This document shows positions 52,471 through 60,594 of a stretch of 64,000 bases of DNA, one piece after another. The notes below the pieces were generated by a model. The model was not told the origin of the DNA. It searched no databases and saw nothing but the letters and a program-made list of their open reading frames with translations. Both the position numbers and the translations under genes were made by a program. Location: positions 1,116,001 through 1,180,000 of the forward strand of contig NZ_CP130613.1 of assembly GCF_030623445.1 (NCBI RefSeq), given 5' to 3'. Source of the DNA: Pseudogemmatithrix spongiicola (lineage in GTDB: Bacteria; Gemmatimonadota; Gemmatimonadetes; Gemmatimonadales; Gemmatimonadaceae). How positions within the stretch are numbered: position 1 is the first letter of the stretch; each line of letters starts with the position of its first letter.

Positions 52471-53346
52471 TTAATCGAGCAGTTTGACCGGCGCGACGCT
52501 GGTGAGGCTGCGGGTGTGGACGAGTCGCGTGTCGGCGGGCAGTGCCGGTTCCTGCGCGAGGCGGCGGTCGAACACACCGAACGCGGTGGATCCCGACCCG
52601 CTCATGCGTGCGATCCTCGCGCCGGCGGTGCGGAACGCGTCCACGCACTGCCCGATCGCTGCGTGCCGCGCGACGACGACGGCTTCGAGGTCGTTGACGG
52701 CGAGCGGCACGAGCCGATCCCAGCGGTCGAGGTCATCCAGCGTGATCGGTGCCGGCGCGCGCAGCGGTTGCCCTGCCGTTGCATCGGCGTACCAGCTGAA
52801 CGCGGCCTTTGTTTCGACGCCGAAGGGCGGGAGCGCCAGCAGGATCTCGCGGGCGGGCAGCGGGCGCAGCGCGAGGAGTCGCTCGCCGCGGCCGAAGCCG
52901 AGCGCGAAGGGCGCGTCCATCGTGAGAAACGGCACGTCGGCGCCGAGGCGGAGCGCGACCGTGTTCAGCACGTCGGCGGCCAGCGGCTTGGGGGCGAGGG
53001 CGTTCAACGCGCGCAGCACGGCGCCTGCGTCGGCACTGCCACCGCCCAGGCCACCGCCGGCGGGAATCCGCTTGTCGATGCTGATGTGAAAGCCGGTCGG
53101 CCAACCCGCCGCTTCGGTGAACGCGACCGCCGCGCGGTACGCGAGGTTCTGGTCCTGCGGCAACGCCAAGCCGGGGCAGTGCAGTTCGCGCTGCGTGGTG
53201 TCGGTGGCGACGCGCACGGTGTCGGCGAGGTCGATGCGCAGGAACAGCGACTCGAGCTGGTGATAGCCGCTGGCTTCGCGGGCGAGCACGCAGAGGCGCA
53301 GGTTCACCTTCGCTTGCGCGTCGACGCTGGCGGCGGTCGCACTCAT
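52471..53346 (-). CDS. ispE: 4-diphosphocytidyl-2-C-methyl-D-erythritol kinase
   Basis: A 291-residue GHMP kinase of the MEP isoprenoid pathway. The start AQAKVNLRL, KRIPAGGGLGGGSADAGAVL (ATP loop) and MSGSGSTAFGVF are the three GHMP motifs; DVPF after LGADVPFL is typical of IspE. ATG at 53346 overlaps the stop of the preceding membrane-protein gene by 4 bases. The longer frame to 53817 is rejected. Confidence 0.94.
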   Translation of the reverse strand: MSATAASVDAQAKVNLRLCVLAREASGYHQLESLFLRIDLADTVRVATDTTQRELHCPGLALPQDQNLAYRAAVAFTEAAGWPTGFHISIDKRIPAGGGLGGGSADAGAVLRALNALAPKPLAADVLNTVALRLGADVPFLTMDAPFALGFGRGERLLALRPLPAREILLALPPFGVETKAAFSWYADATAGQPLRAPAPITLDDLDRWDRLVPLAVNDLEAVVVARHAAIGQCVDAFRTAGARIARMSGSGSTAFGVFDRRLAQEPALPADTRLVHTRSLTSVAPVKLLD

Positions 53347-54359
53347 GCGGAGGTCTCCCCGGATGCCCCGCGGAGATCGCGGAAGTGGAGGTCGAGCCGG
53401 GCGAAGTACCAGGCGCCGATCACCGTGATGGGCACGAAGGAGAGGAGATGGAATCCGATCGCCCAGCTCACGGCACTCGCATCGCTCACGGCGTACAGCG
53501 CGAGCCCGGCCTTGCCTGCCAGCTCGAACGGCCCGAAGAACCCCGGCGACGAGGGAATCGCCACGCCGATGGCGATGAGTCCCTGCACGAAGAACGCGGC
53601 GGAGAGCGGTGCCTCGAGCCCGAGCGCGAGAAAGCCGAGGTAGAAGGCGAGCGCATTGCACACCCAGTGGAGGATGGCCCACCAGAGCACTTCGAGCGCG
53701 AGTCGCGGCTGCCGCAGCACGCCGACGCCGGCCGCGAAGCCCTCGAGCAGGCCGCGGACCTTCGGGGCGAGCTTCGGGGCGAGGGCACCGACGAGGCGGT
53801 CCGAGACGCCGAAGCACCAGGCGGGCGCATACGCGAGCAGGGCCAGCGCGACGAAGACCGCGCCGAGTGCGAGCGACATCGTCGCTGCGATGCTCCAGGC
53901 CGTGGCGCCGAAGATCCTGCCGTCGACGGGAAAGCGCGGATCGAAGGTCGCGGCGACCATCATCGCGAGGACGACGACGCCATCGAACAGCCGATCCACG
54001 GCGAGTGAGGCGAACGCACCGGAGAACCGGACCTCGGACCGCTCGCGCGTGAGCGCGAAGGCGCGTGCGAGCTCACCGGCGCGGGCGGGCACCACGTTGT
54101 TGACCATCATGCCGATCGCGGTCGCGCGCCACAGCGGGCCCAGCGGCAGTCGCCCCACGCTGGGGGCGAGCAACGCCTGCCAGCGGCGCGCGCGCAGCGG
54201 GAAGATCGCGGTGGCGGTCACCGTGCAGGCGATCCACAACGTCACGCTCGACGACGAGAGCACGCCCCAGACTTCGTGGAAGTCCACGTCGCCGAGCGTG
54301 TACCAGAGCAGCAGTATGCTGAGCGCAATCCCGAGCAGGGCGCGCCAATCGAGCTTCAC
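53343..54359 (-). CDS. Lysylphosphatidylglycerol-synthase-TM-type flippase-like membrane protein
   Basis: A 338-residue polytopic protein of the LPG_synthase_TM/UPF0104 (AglD-like) family: RARRWQALL, then MMVNNVVPARAGELARAF, a strong family mark, and AIPSSPGFFGPFELAG near the end. Such proteins are found with glycolipid or isoprenoid-linked sugar transport; the exact role is open. Coupled to ispE, which makes isoprenoid precursors. Confidence 0.85.
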   Translation of the reverse strand: MKLDWRALLGIALSILLLWYTLGDVDFHEVWGVLSSSSVTLWIACTVTATAIFPLRARRWQALLAPSVGRLPLGPLWRATAIGMMVNNVVPARAGELARAFALTRERSEVRFSGAFASLAVDRLFDGVVVLAMMVAATFDPRFPVDGRIFGATAWSIAATMSLALGAVFVALALLAYAPAWCFGVSDRLVGALAPKLAPKVRGLLEGFAAGVGVLRQPRLALEVLWWAILHWVCNALAFYLGFLALGLEAPLSAAFFVQGLIAIGVAIPSSPGFFGPFELAGKAGLALYAVSDASAVSWAIGFHLLSFVPITVIGAWYFARLDLHFRDLRGASGETSA

Positions 54360-54364
54360 GCGGC

Positions 54365-55927
54365 CTACTCCGCCGCCGCGAGCTGCAGCAGGTCGTAGAG
54401 CTCCGCCAGCGTGTCGGCGTCGGGCACCGCGCCGGCGCGCTTGAGCGACTCGCCCAGCGTGAGCGCGCGCTGCAGCGCATCCTTGCCGCGGAAGAGGAGA
54501 TCCTCGATCGGGATCACGTCGTCTTCCGCACCGACGAGCGGCTCGGCGAAGGTGCTGCTCCCGAGGCCCGCGAGGCCGGAGAGGCCTTGGGACAGCAGGG
54601 ACTTGAGGGCGGCACCGGAGGGGGCGCTGCCCGTGCCGAGGGTCGGCGCCGCACTCGGTGCGGCCGCGGGGGTGACGAAACGCGGAGCGACGGGCGCAGC
54701 GGGCGTCGCGGCGACGGGCGTCGCCGGCTTCTGCGCTGCGAGGGGCGTCACGCCGCGGCTCAGCAGTTCGCTGAGGGACACGAACTGCGGTGCCATGGCC
54801 TCCGGCGCCGCATCCGCGGCGGAGAGCAGCATGGCGGCGCGGTCGAGCACGTCGAGCGCCGGCTGCTCCAGCGCCGCGGCGCCGCGCTCGGCGGCCAAGA
54901 ACAGGTTCGCGATCTCGACCGCGGCAAAGCTCTGCGCCGCGCGGGCGAGGGCGCGCACCGCGCCGCGCAGCTCGCGCCCGAGGCGATCGCGCGTGGCGGC
55001 GTCCTGCGCGTGGTTGCCCTCGTGCACGAGGCGACGCAGGTGTTCCGCCTGGCTCACGACCTCAAGGCGGAATCGATGCGCCGCCGTGGTCGGCGGATTG
55101 TTGGCCGGCTGGACGGCCTCGCCGTCCATGAGCAGCGACGCGATCGGCACGACATCGTCGCCGTCGGCGTTGCCGCCGGCCAGCGCGCCGGCCGCGAGCG
55201 TGAACTCCTGTAGCGCCGGCGAGTCGGCGGGCGGGCGATTGCCGAGGCGCACGGCGTCGCCGCCTTCGAGCAGCACGCGCGCCGCGGTGCGGAAGACGCG
55301 TCGGCGCTCGGCCGTGGCGTCTTCGTGGCCGAGTTCGATGGGTTTCGCGACGGCGTCCACGGTGTCGACGACTTCGCCGAGCGGCGGGAGGTCCTTGAGG
55401 GCTGCCACGCCGCGCAGGGCGCGCAGCTTGTCCATCACGCGCGTGAAGTGCTCGGCGCCGCCGGGATTCTCGGCGTACTCGAGGAGGGCGGCGGCGGCAT
55501 CGGCCGTGGCACCGGCGAGGAACTCGCTGGGCGAGCGGCGGGCCGAGGCGCCTTCGCGCTGCGGTGCGACGCGCTCGAGTTCCGCCACGCGTGCGGCGAC
55601 CCGCGCGTCCTCGGCGGCGCCCCAGGTGCGGACGCCGCGAATCAGGATCTTGGCGTCGTCGATCGCGCTGATGGCGACGCCACGTGTGCCGGCGTCCCAG
55701 CCGAGGGAGCCGTCCTTGACCTGCTTGGCGAGGCGTTCGAGGCCGGCGGCGAGCGCGGCGATGCCGGTGACCTTCGCCATCGTGGCGGCGCCGCGCAGCC
55801 CCCGCAGGGCGCGGGCAAAGGCGTCGGCGTCCGGAGGGGCGGCGGACGCGCGCGACGCGAGGCCGTCGAGCTGTTCGACGTACTCGCTGGCTTCGAGGGT
55901 GAAGAAGTCGAGCAACCCGCCGGTCAT
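54365..55927 (-). CDS. Degenerate Hpt-domain protein
   Basis: A 520-residue, Ala-rich soluble protein. Residues 1-95 resemble a histidine phosphotransfer domain (FFTLEASEYVEQLDGL ... FARALRGLRGAATMA), but the HxLKG motif reads RGLRG, so the phosphorylated His is missing. Further helical blocks around 145-235, 280-365 and 480-520 may be additional Hpt-like bundles. Two related segments, DDVVPIASLLMDG (about 258) and DDVIPIEDLLFRG (about 480), suggest repeated binding motifs. It may act as a scaffold or sink in two-component signalling. No kinase gene is next to it. Confidence 0.5.
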   Translation of the reverse strand: MTGGLLDFFTLEASEYVEQLDGLASRASAAPPDADAFARALRGLRGAATMAKVTGIAALAAGLERLAKQVKDGSLGWDAGTRGVAISAIDDAKILIRGVRTWGAAEDARVAARVAELERVAPQREGASARRSPSEFLAGATADAAAALLEYAENPGGAEHFTRVMDKLRALRGVAALKDLPPLGEVVDTVDAVAKPIELGHEDATAERRRVFRTAARVLLEGGDAVRLGNRPPADSPALQEFTLAAGALAGGNADGDDVVPIASLLMDGEAVQPANNPPTTAAHRFRLEVVSQAEHLRRLVHEGNHAQDAATRDRLGRELRGAVRALARAAQSFAAVEIANLFLAAERGAAALEQPALDVLDRAAMLLSAADAAPEAMAPQFVSLSELLSRGVTPLAAQKPATPVAATPAAPVAPRFVTPAAAPSAAPTLGTGSAPSGAALKSLLSQGLSGLAGLGSSTFAEPLVGAEDDVIPIEDLLFRGKDALQRALTLGESLKRAGAVPDADTLAELYDLLQLAAAE

Positions 55928-55977
55928 CGCAGCTCCTTATTGATGGCGGGTAAAGTGCGATGGCGTCGGGGGGCGGG

Positions 55978-56700
55978 TCAACGGGGCCGCGCCGCGTCCA
56001 TCGCGGCGCGCATCGCGCGCACCGCGGCGTCGAGGCCGACGAACACCGCATGGCTGACGATGGCGTGGCCGATGTTGAGCTCTTCGCACTCGGGGATCGC
56101 CGCGACGGGGCCGACGTTCTCGAGCGTGAGGCCGTGGCCGGCGTGGACGGCGAGGCCGAGGCCCTTGGCTTCGACCGCCGCCTGCCGCAGGGCGGCGAGA
56201 TGCGCGGGCACCTCGGGGTGGTGGCAGTAGCGGCCGGTGTGCAGTTCGATGGCCGGCACCTTGAGGTCGGCCGCGCGGGCGATCTGGCGCAGGTCGGGGT
56301 CGATGAACAGCGAGGTGCGGATGCCGGCCGCGTGCAGGTTCTCGAGGCAGGTCATCAGGCGCGTCGGATCGGCGAAGAGGTCGAGGCCGCCTTCGGTGGT
56401 GATCTCGGCACGGCGCTCCGGCACGAGCGTGACCTGCTTCGGCTTGATGCGCAGCGCGATGAGCGTCATCTCGGGCGTCGCGGCCATCTCGAGGTTCATC
56501 GGCGTGCGCAGGGACGTTGCGAGGGCCTCCACGTCTGCGTCTTGGATATGCCGCCGGTCTTCGCGCAGGTGCACCGTGATGCCGTCCGCGCCGGCGTCCT
56601 CGCAGATGCGGGCCGCCGCGACGGGATCGGGGTAGGAGGCCCGGCGCGCCTGCCGCAGCGTGGCCACGTGGTCGATGTTGATGTAGAGGCGCTGGTACAT
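55978..56700 (-). CDS. pdxJ: Pyridoxine 5'-phosphate synthase
   Basis: A 240-residue TIM barrel that joins the DXP-derived and amino-ketone precursors of vitamin B6. [37 protein letters not shown] and LHTGRY with AGHGL and [10 protein letters not shown] are diagnostic. ATG at 56700 was chosen; upstream open codons overlap the divergent lipoprotein leader. Confidence 0.96.
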   Translation of the reverse strand: MYQRLYINIDHVATLRQARRASYPDPVAAARICEDAGADGITVHLREDRRHIQDADVEALATSLRTPMNLEMAATPEMTLIALRIKPKQVTLVPERRAEITTEGGLDLFADPTRLMTCLENLHAAGIRTSLFIDPDLRQIARAADLKVPAIELHTGRYCHHPEVPAHLAALRQAAVEAKGLGLAVHAGHGLTLENVGPVAAIPECEELNIGHAIVSHAVFVGLDAAVRAMRAAMDAARPR

Positions 56701-56740
56701 GGGCCGGGTTGAACCTTTACGAGAATCGGGAGTGCGAATC

Positions 56741-57205
56741 GTGAGACGTCTGGGAATCGCAATGCTGCTGGTACTGACGGCGGCCGGCTGCCGCGCGAAG
56801 GCCGTGGGCTCGGGCTCCGGTGGCGCCGACTCGGCGCAGATGGCAGTCGTCGAGTTCCTGAATGCCGCGCGCGCCCAGGATCTGCAGGGCATCTCGGCGT
56901 ACTGGGGCAACGAGGACTCGCCGACCCGGGACCGCGTGGAGCGTCAGGAACTCGAGCGCCGGCTGATGATCATGGCCTGCCACCTGCGCCACGATGAATC
57001 TCGCATCGGACCGCCGCAACAGGGAGAGGCTGGGCGCACGGTGTTCAGCGTGCAGCTGACGCGCGGCCCCCGGACGGCGACGCTGCCGTTCACGACCGTG
57101 AAGAACCGGCGCAACGGCAAGTGGTACGTGGAGGACCTCGACCTGCGCCCCGCGCGCGAGATCTGCAACGCCGAGCCGGTGTCGCGCCCGCAGGCGCGTC
57201 CGTAG
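56741..57205 (+). CDS. Small lipoprotein, DUF4878-like
   Basis: A 154-residue protein. Signal [14 protein letters not shown] with lipobox Cys; then a helical-plus-strand domain ([23 protein letters not shown]) like small NTF2/DUF4878 proteins. GTG at 56741 has GGGAG 8 bases upstream and is preferred over the earlier GTG or ATG. Divergent from pdxJ, convergent with the epimerase gene. Function unknown. Confidence 0.65.
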   Translation: MRRLGIAMLLVLTAAGCRAKAVGSGSGGADSAQMAVVEFLNAARAQDLQGISAYWGNEDSPTRDRVERQELERRLMIMACHLRHDESRIGPPQQGEAGRTVFSVQLTRGPRTATLPFTTVKNRRNGKWYVEDLDLRPAREICNAEPVSRPQARP

Positions 57206-57221
57206 CCGCGCCCGCGGTCCC

Positions 57222-57632
57222 CTAGTACTCCGAGAGTTCGACCAGCACCCCGGCCGTGGACTTGGGGTGCAGGAAGGCGATGCGCTTGCCTTCCGCCCCG
57301 ATGCGGGGCGTCTCGTCGATGAGCTGGATGCCGTGCGCCTTGCAGCGCGCGAGCATGCCATCGAGGTCGTCCACGGCGAAACAAATGTGATGGATGCCGG
57401 GCCCCCGCTTGGCGAGGAACTTCCCGATGGGGGAGTCGGATTTCTCTGGCTGGAGCAGCTCCACGAGCGACTCGCCGGCGGCGACGGCCTTGATGCGCGC
57501 GCCGTCGGCGTCATCGAGCGGCGTCTCGGGCATGCCGAGGATATCGCGGTAGAACGGCAGGATGGCGTCGAGCGATTCGACGGCGATGCCGAGATGGGCG
57601 ATGCGTGTGCCGCGCGGCGTGGGGTTGGTCAT
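57222..57632 (-). CDS. mce: Methylmalonyl-CoA epimerase
   Basis: A 136-residue VOC (glyoxalase-fold) protein. IAHLGIAVESLD (His), GPGIHHICFAVDDLD (His) and VLVELSEY (Glu) are the metal/catalytic residues, and LLQPEKSDSPIGKFLAKRG is the MCE-specific segment. It interconverts the stereoisomers of methylmalonyl-CoA in propionate metabolism. Confidence 0.93.
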   Translation of the reverse strand: MTNPTPRGTRIAHLGIAVESLDAILPFYRDILGMPETPLDDADGARIKAVAAGESLVELLQPEKSDSPIGKFLAKRGPGIHHICFAVDDLDGMLARCKAHGIQLIDETPRIGAEGKRIAFLHPKSTAGVLVELSEY

Positions 57633-57691
57633 TTACGAAGGCGGGTCCGGAGGGGGCGCACTTTCGGGCGATTGCCGCTAACATTACTCAG

Positions 57692-57717
57692 GCATCCGCG
57701 CAGGTGTCAGCGGATGC
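57692..57717 (+). promoter_or_regulatory. Inverted repeat upstream of trxA
   Basis: GCATCCGC pairs with GCGGATGC across a 10-base loop, 20 bases before the trxA start and ahead of AGGGGAGAT, the ribosome site. It may be an operator or a leader hairpin. Confidence 0.4.
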
Positions 57718-57737
57718 GGGACCCTAGGGGAGATCCG

Positions 57738-58064
57738 ATGTCGAAGACGGTGAATGTGACCGACGATTCGTTCGCGAACGAAGTCGAGCAGCATAAGGGC
57801 CTGGCGGTGGTGGACTTCTGGGCGACGTGGTGCGGCCCCTGCCGCATGATCGCGCCGATCCTCGAGCAGCTCAGCGTGGAGTTCGACGGCCGCGTGAAGG
57901 TGACGAAGCTCGACGTGGACGCGAACCAGAAGACGGCGATGCGCTTCCAGGTGCGGTCGATCCCCACGCTGCTGTTCTTCAAGGACGGCAAGCTGGTGGA
58001 CCAGGTGATCGGCGCGGTGCCGAAGCCGGCCTTGGCGGCGAAGTTCGAGCAGCACGCCGCGTAA
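57738..58064 (+). CDS. trxA: Thioredoxin
   Basis: A 108-residue thioredoxin with VDFWATWCGPCRMIAP (active-site WCGPC), DVDANQKTAMRFQVRSIPT with cis-Pro and LLFFKDGKLVDQVIGA. ATG at 57738 follows AGGGGAGAT. Reduces disulfides in the cytoplasm. Confidence 0.97.
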   Translation: MSKTVNVTDDSFANEVEQHKGLAVVDFWATWCGPCRMIAPILEQLSVEFDGRVKVTKLDVDANQKTAMRFQVRSIPTLLFFKDGKLVDQVIGAVPKPALAAKFEQHAA

Positions 58065-58079
58065 CGGCATCCCGTCCGG

Positions 58080-59060
58080 ATGCCCCCGGTCCGCGACGCC
58101 ATACGATATCCCGCCAAGCGGGTCCTGCTGCAACGGACTCGCTTGGCGTACGTGCATCTACGCAACCTCCTGACCGACGCCAAGCGTGACCGGTCGGCGC
58201 GTGTGTCGGGGTACGTGGCGGTGTGGATGCCGGAAGAGCTGCTGGTGCTCTACCTCGAAGAGGGCGAGGTGGTGACGGCGACGTCGAGCGCGGATGGGCA
58301 GCGCTTCGCACCGATCGCCATCAGCGAAGCGATCGGGCGCGTGCCCACCGCCGCCGAGTACGGCAGCATCTGCTTCCACGAGGCCAGTGACGAGCAGGTG
58401 GATTACATGTACGCGACGCAGACCGGGCAGCCGCTCGCGCTGCCGCGCGAACTGGTGCCGGGCGATGCCTCGGCCCTGCTGGCGTACCTCGACGGGACGA
58501 TGCACGACGGCGCGCTCGAGGTGATCGCCGACGGGGCGGTGAACTACGTGGCGCTCGACGGCGGCCGCCCGACGCGCGGCTACTTCGTGGATCCGCGACC
58601 TGGCGATGTCGGCGCCCACCTCCGCACGCTGCTCGAAGGGCGTATCCTCGCCGCGCCCCCGACGGTGCGCCTCTGGGGCAAGCCCGCGGCACTGCCGCAC
58701 CAAGCCTCTCCGGCGCTCATCCAGGCGTACCGCGAGTTGATCGGCGCGCTGACGGCACGCCTCCGCGAGGCGGGCAAGACGTCGGCCGCGGAGATCACCG
58801 AGGGCGCGCGCCGCGCGCTGGTGCTCAAGCATCCGACGCTCGAGCGGTTTTCGCCGAGCCTGCCGACGACCAAGGATCCGGTGACGGACGCGCAGACGCT
58901 CACCAAGGCGATCGCGTCGTGGACGGCGGACATCCTCTGGGCGGCCTGCCCGGACGACACGACGCCGGAGCAGTTGCTGCACGACCTCACGGTGTCGCGA
59001 CGGCACGTGTTCCAGGCGGCGGGGCTGTTCGATGCCCTGCCGTGGAAGGTGAAGTGGTGA
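58080..59060 (+). CDS. Uncharacterised protein
   Basis: A 326-residue protein I do not recognise. It has no signal or membrane segment. The N-terminal half has strand-rich segments with the recurring pattern GYVAVWMPEELLVLYLEEGE and LEVIADGAVNYVALDGGRP, which may be two copies of one fold; a DUF4388-like sensor is possible but not shown. The C-terminal half is helical (YRELIGALTARLREAGK; ASWTADILWAACPDDTT). It lies 15 bases after trxA and overlaps rsmI by 4 bases (GTGA), so it is probably in their operon. Confidence 0.6.
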   Translation: MPPVRDAIRYPAKRVLLQRTRLAYVHLRNLLTDAKRDRSARVSGYVAVWMPEELLVLYLEEGEVVTATSSADGQRFAPIAISEAIGRVPTAAEYGSICFHEASDEQVDYMYATQTGQPLALPRELVPGDASALLAYLDGTMHDGALEVIADGAVNYVALDGGRPTRGYFVDPRPGDVGAHLRTLLEGRILAAPPTVRLWGKPAALPHQASPALIQAYRELIGALTARLREAGKTSAAEITEGARRALVLKHPTLERFSPSLPTTKDPVTDAQTLTKAIASWTADILWAACPDDTTPEQLLHDLTVSRRHVFQAAGLFDALPWKVKW

Positions 59061-59896
59061 GCGCCGCAGGCGCGACCACGCCGGGCACCCTGTACATCGT
59101 CTCCACCCCGATCGGGAACCTCGGCGACTTCGCCCCGCGGGCAGCGGAGGTGCTGCGGAGCGTGGATGCCATCCTCGCCGAGGATACGCGGCACACGCGC
59201 GCGCTCTGCGAGCGCTTCGAGATCCGCACGCCGCTGGTGGCGTACCACGACCACAACGAAGCGCAGGCGACGCCGGGGTTGGTGCGGCGGATGACCGACG
59301 GCGCGTCGTTCGCGCTGGTCAGCGACGCGGGGACGCCGTTGGTCTCGGACCCTGGCACCCGCCTCGTGCGGGCGGCGATCGAGGCGGGCGTGCCGGTCGT
59401 GCCGGTGCCGGGCCCTTCGGCGGTGCTGGCCGCGTTGGCCGGGGCCGGACTGCCGACGGACCGCTTCACGTTCTTCGGCTTCCTGCCGCGGAAGGGCGGC
59501 GACCGCACCCGCACGCTGGGCGAGCTGCTGGCGCTGCGGCACACCGCCGTGCTCTACGAGGCGCCCAACCGCCTGGCCCAGACGCTGGCCGACTTGGTGG
59601 CGGCGGGCGCGGGGGAGCGGGCAACGGTCGTCGCGCGGGAACTGACCAAGCAGTACGAGGAGTTCCGGCGCGGAACGGTCGCGGAGCTCGCTGCGTACTA
59701 TCACGACCACGAACCGCGAGGGGAGATCGTGCTCGTGCTGGCCGGTGCGCCCGACGATGTGCTACCAGAGGCTGCCTTGGAGGCGCGCGCGGCTGCGCTG
59801 CGCGCCGAGGGCAAGGGCGCGCGCGAGATCCAACAGGCGCTGCTGGCGGCGGGCGCCTCGCGCAACGTGGCGTACCGTTTGGCGCACGAGGCCTGA
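59057..59896 (+). CDS. rsmI: 16S rRNA 2'-O-methyltransferase (C1402)
   Basis: A 279-residue TPM-family methyltransferase. LYIVSTPIGNLGDFAPRA, AEDTRHTRALC, VSDAGTPLVSDPG and VPVPGPSAVLAAL are all RsmI landmarks, along with YEAPNRL and FRRGT. GTG at 59057 is coupled to the uncharacterised gene and the stop overlaps the next gene by one base. Confidence 0.96.
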   Translation: MSAAGATTPGTLYIVSTPIGNLGDFAPRAAEVLRSVDAILAEDTRHTRALCERFEIRTPLVAYHDHNEAQATPGLVRRMTDGASFALVSDAGTPLVSDPGTRLVRAAIEAGVPVVPVPGPSAVLAALAGAGLPTDRFTFFGFLPRKGGDRTRTLGELLALRHTAVLYEAPNRLAQTLADLVAAGAGERATVVARELTKQYEEFRRGTVAELAAYYHDHEPRGEIVLVLAGAPDDVLPEAALEARAAALRAEGKGAREIQQALLAAGASRNVAYRLAHEA

Positions 59897-60594
59897 TGCG
59901 CAGGACGCGGCGGTTCGGGATGGCGCTGCTCGGCGTCGCGCTGCTCGCCGCGACGCCGGCGGTGGCGTCATCGCCGAGTGCCGCGACGACGCGCCTGAGC
60001 GTCGCACGGCTGCAGTACGACGGCGACGACTGGTATGCCAATCCGTCGGCATTGCCGAACCTGATCAAGGCGCTGCGCGCGCGGACCACACTCGACGTGG
60101 AGCCGCAGGAAGTGCGCCTCACGCTGAGCGATGAGCGCATCTGGGATCATCCGTTCCTGTACCTCACCGGGCACGGGCAGGTACGGTTTACCGACGCCGA
60201 GGTGGCGCGGCTGCGGCAGTACTTGCTGCAGGGTGGCTTTCTGCATGCCGACGACAACTACGGCCTCGATGCCGCGTTCCGTCGCGAGATCGCGCGGGTG
60301 TTTCCCGACCGCGAGCTCGTGGACGTGCCGCTGGACCATCCGATCTATCGCATCGTCTATGCGTTTCCGCAGGGCGTGCCGAAGATCCACGAGCACGACG
60401 GCAAGCCGCCGCGCGGCTACGGCATCTTCATCGGCGATAGGCTCGCGGTGTACTACACGCATGAAGCCGACCTCGGGAACGGCTGGGAGGACGTCGGCAC
60501 GTACCCTGAGGATCCGCCGGAGCTGCATGAGCAAGCGCTGCGTATGGGCGTGAACCTATACGTGTACGCCGTCACGAGCGGGGTGGGGCGATGA
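59896..60594 (+). CDS. DUF4159 protein
   Basis: A 232-residue secreted protein: signal peptide ALLGVALLAATPAVASS, then LQYDGDDWYANPSALPNLIKAL and LYLTGHGQVRFTDAEVARLRQYLLQGGFLHADD (in pieces), which are DUF4159 marks. HEHDGKPPRGYGIF and the YTHEADLGNGWED end are also typical. DUF4159 genes occur beside MoxR/BatA and DUF4175 genes. Coupled to the next gene by a 4-base overlap. Confidence 0.8.
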   Translation: MRRTRRFGMALLGVALLAATPAVASSPSAATTRLSVARLQYDGDDWYANPSALPNLIKALRARTTLDVEPQEVRLTLSDERIWDHPFLYLTGHGQVRFTDAEVARLRQYLLQGGFLHADDNYGLDAAFRREIARVFPDRELVDVPLDHPIYRIVYAFPQGVPKIHEHDGKPPRGYGIFIGDRLAVYYTHEADLGNGWEDVGTYPEDPPELHEQALRMGVNLYVYAVTSGVGR

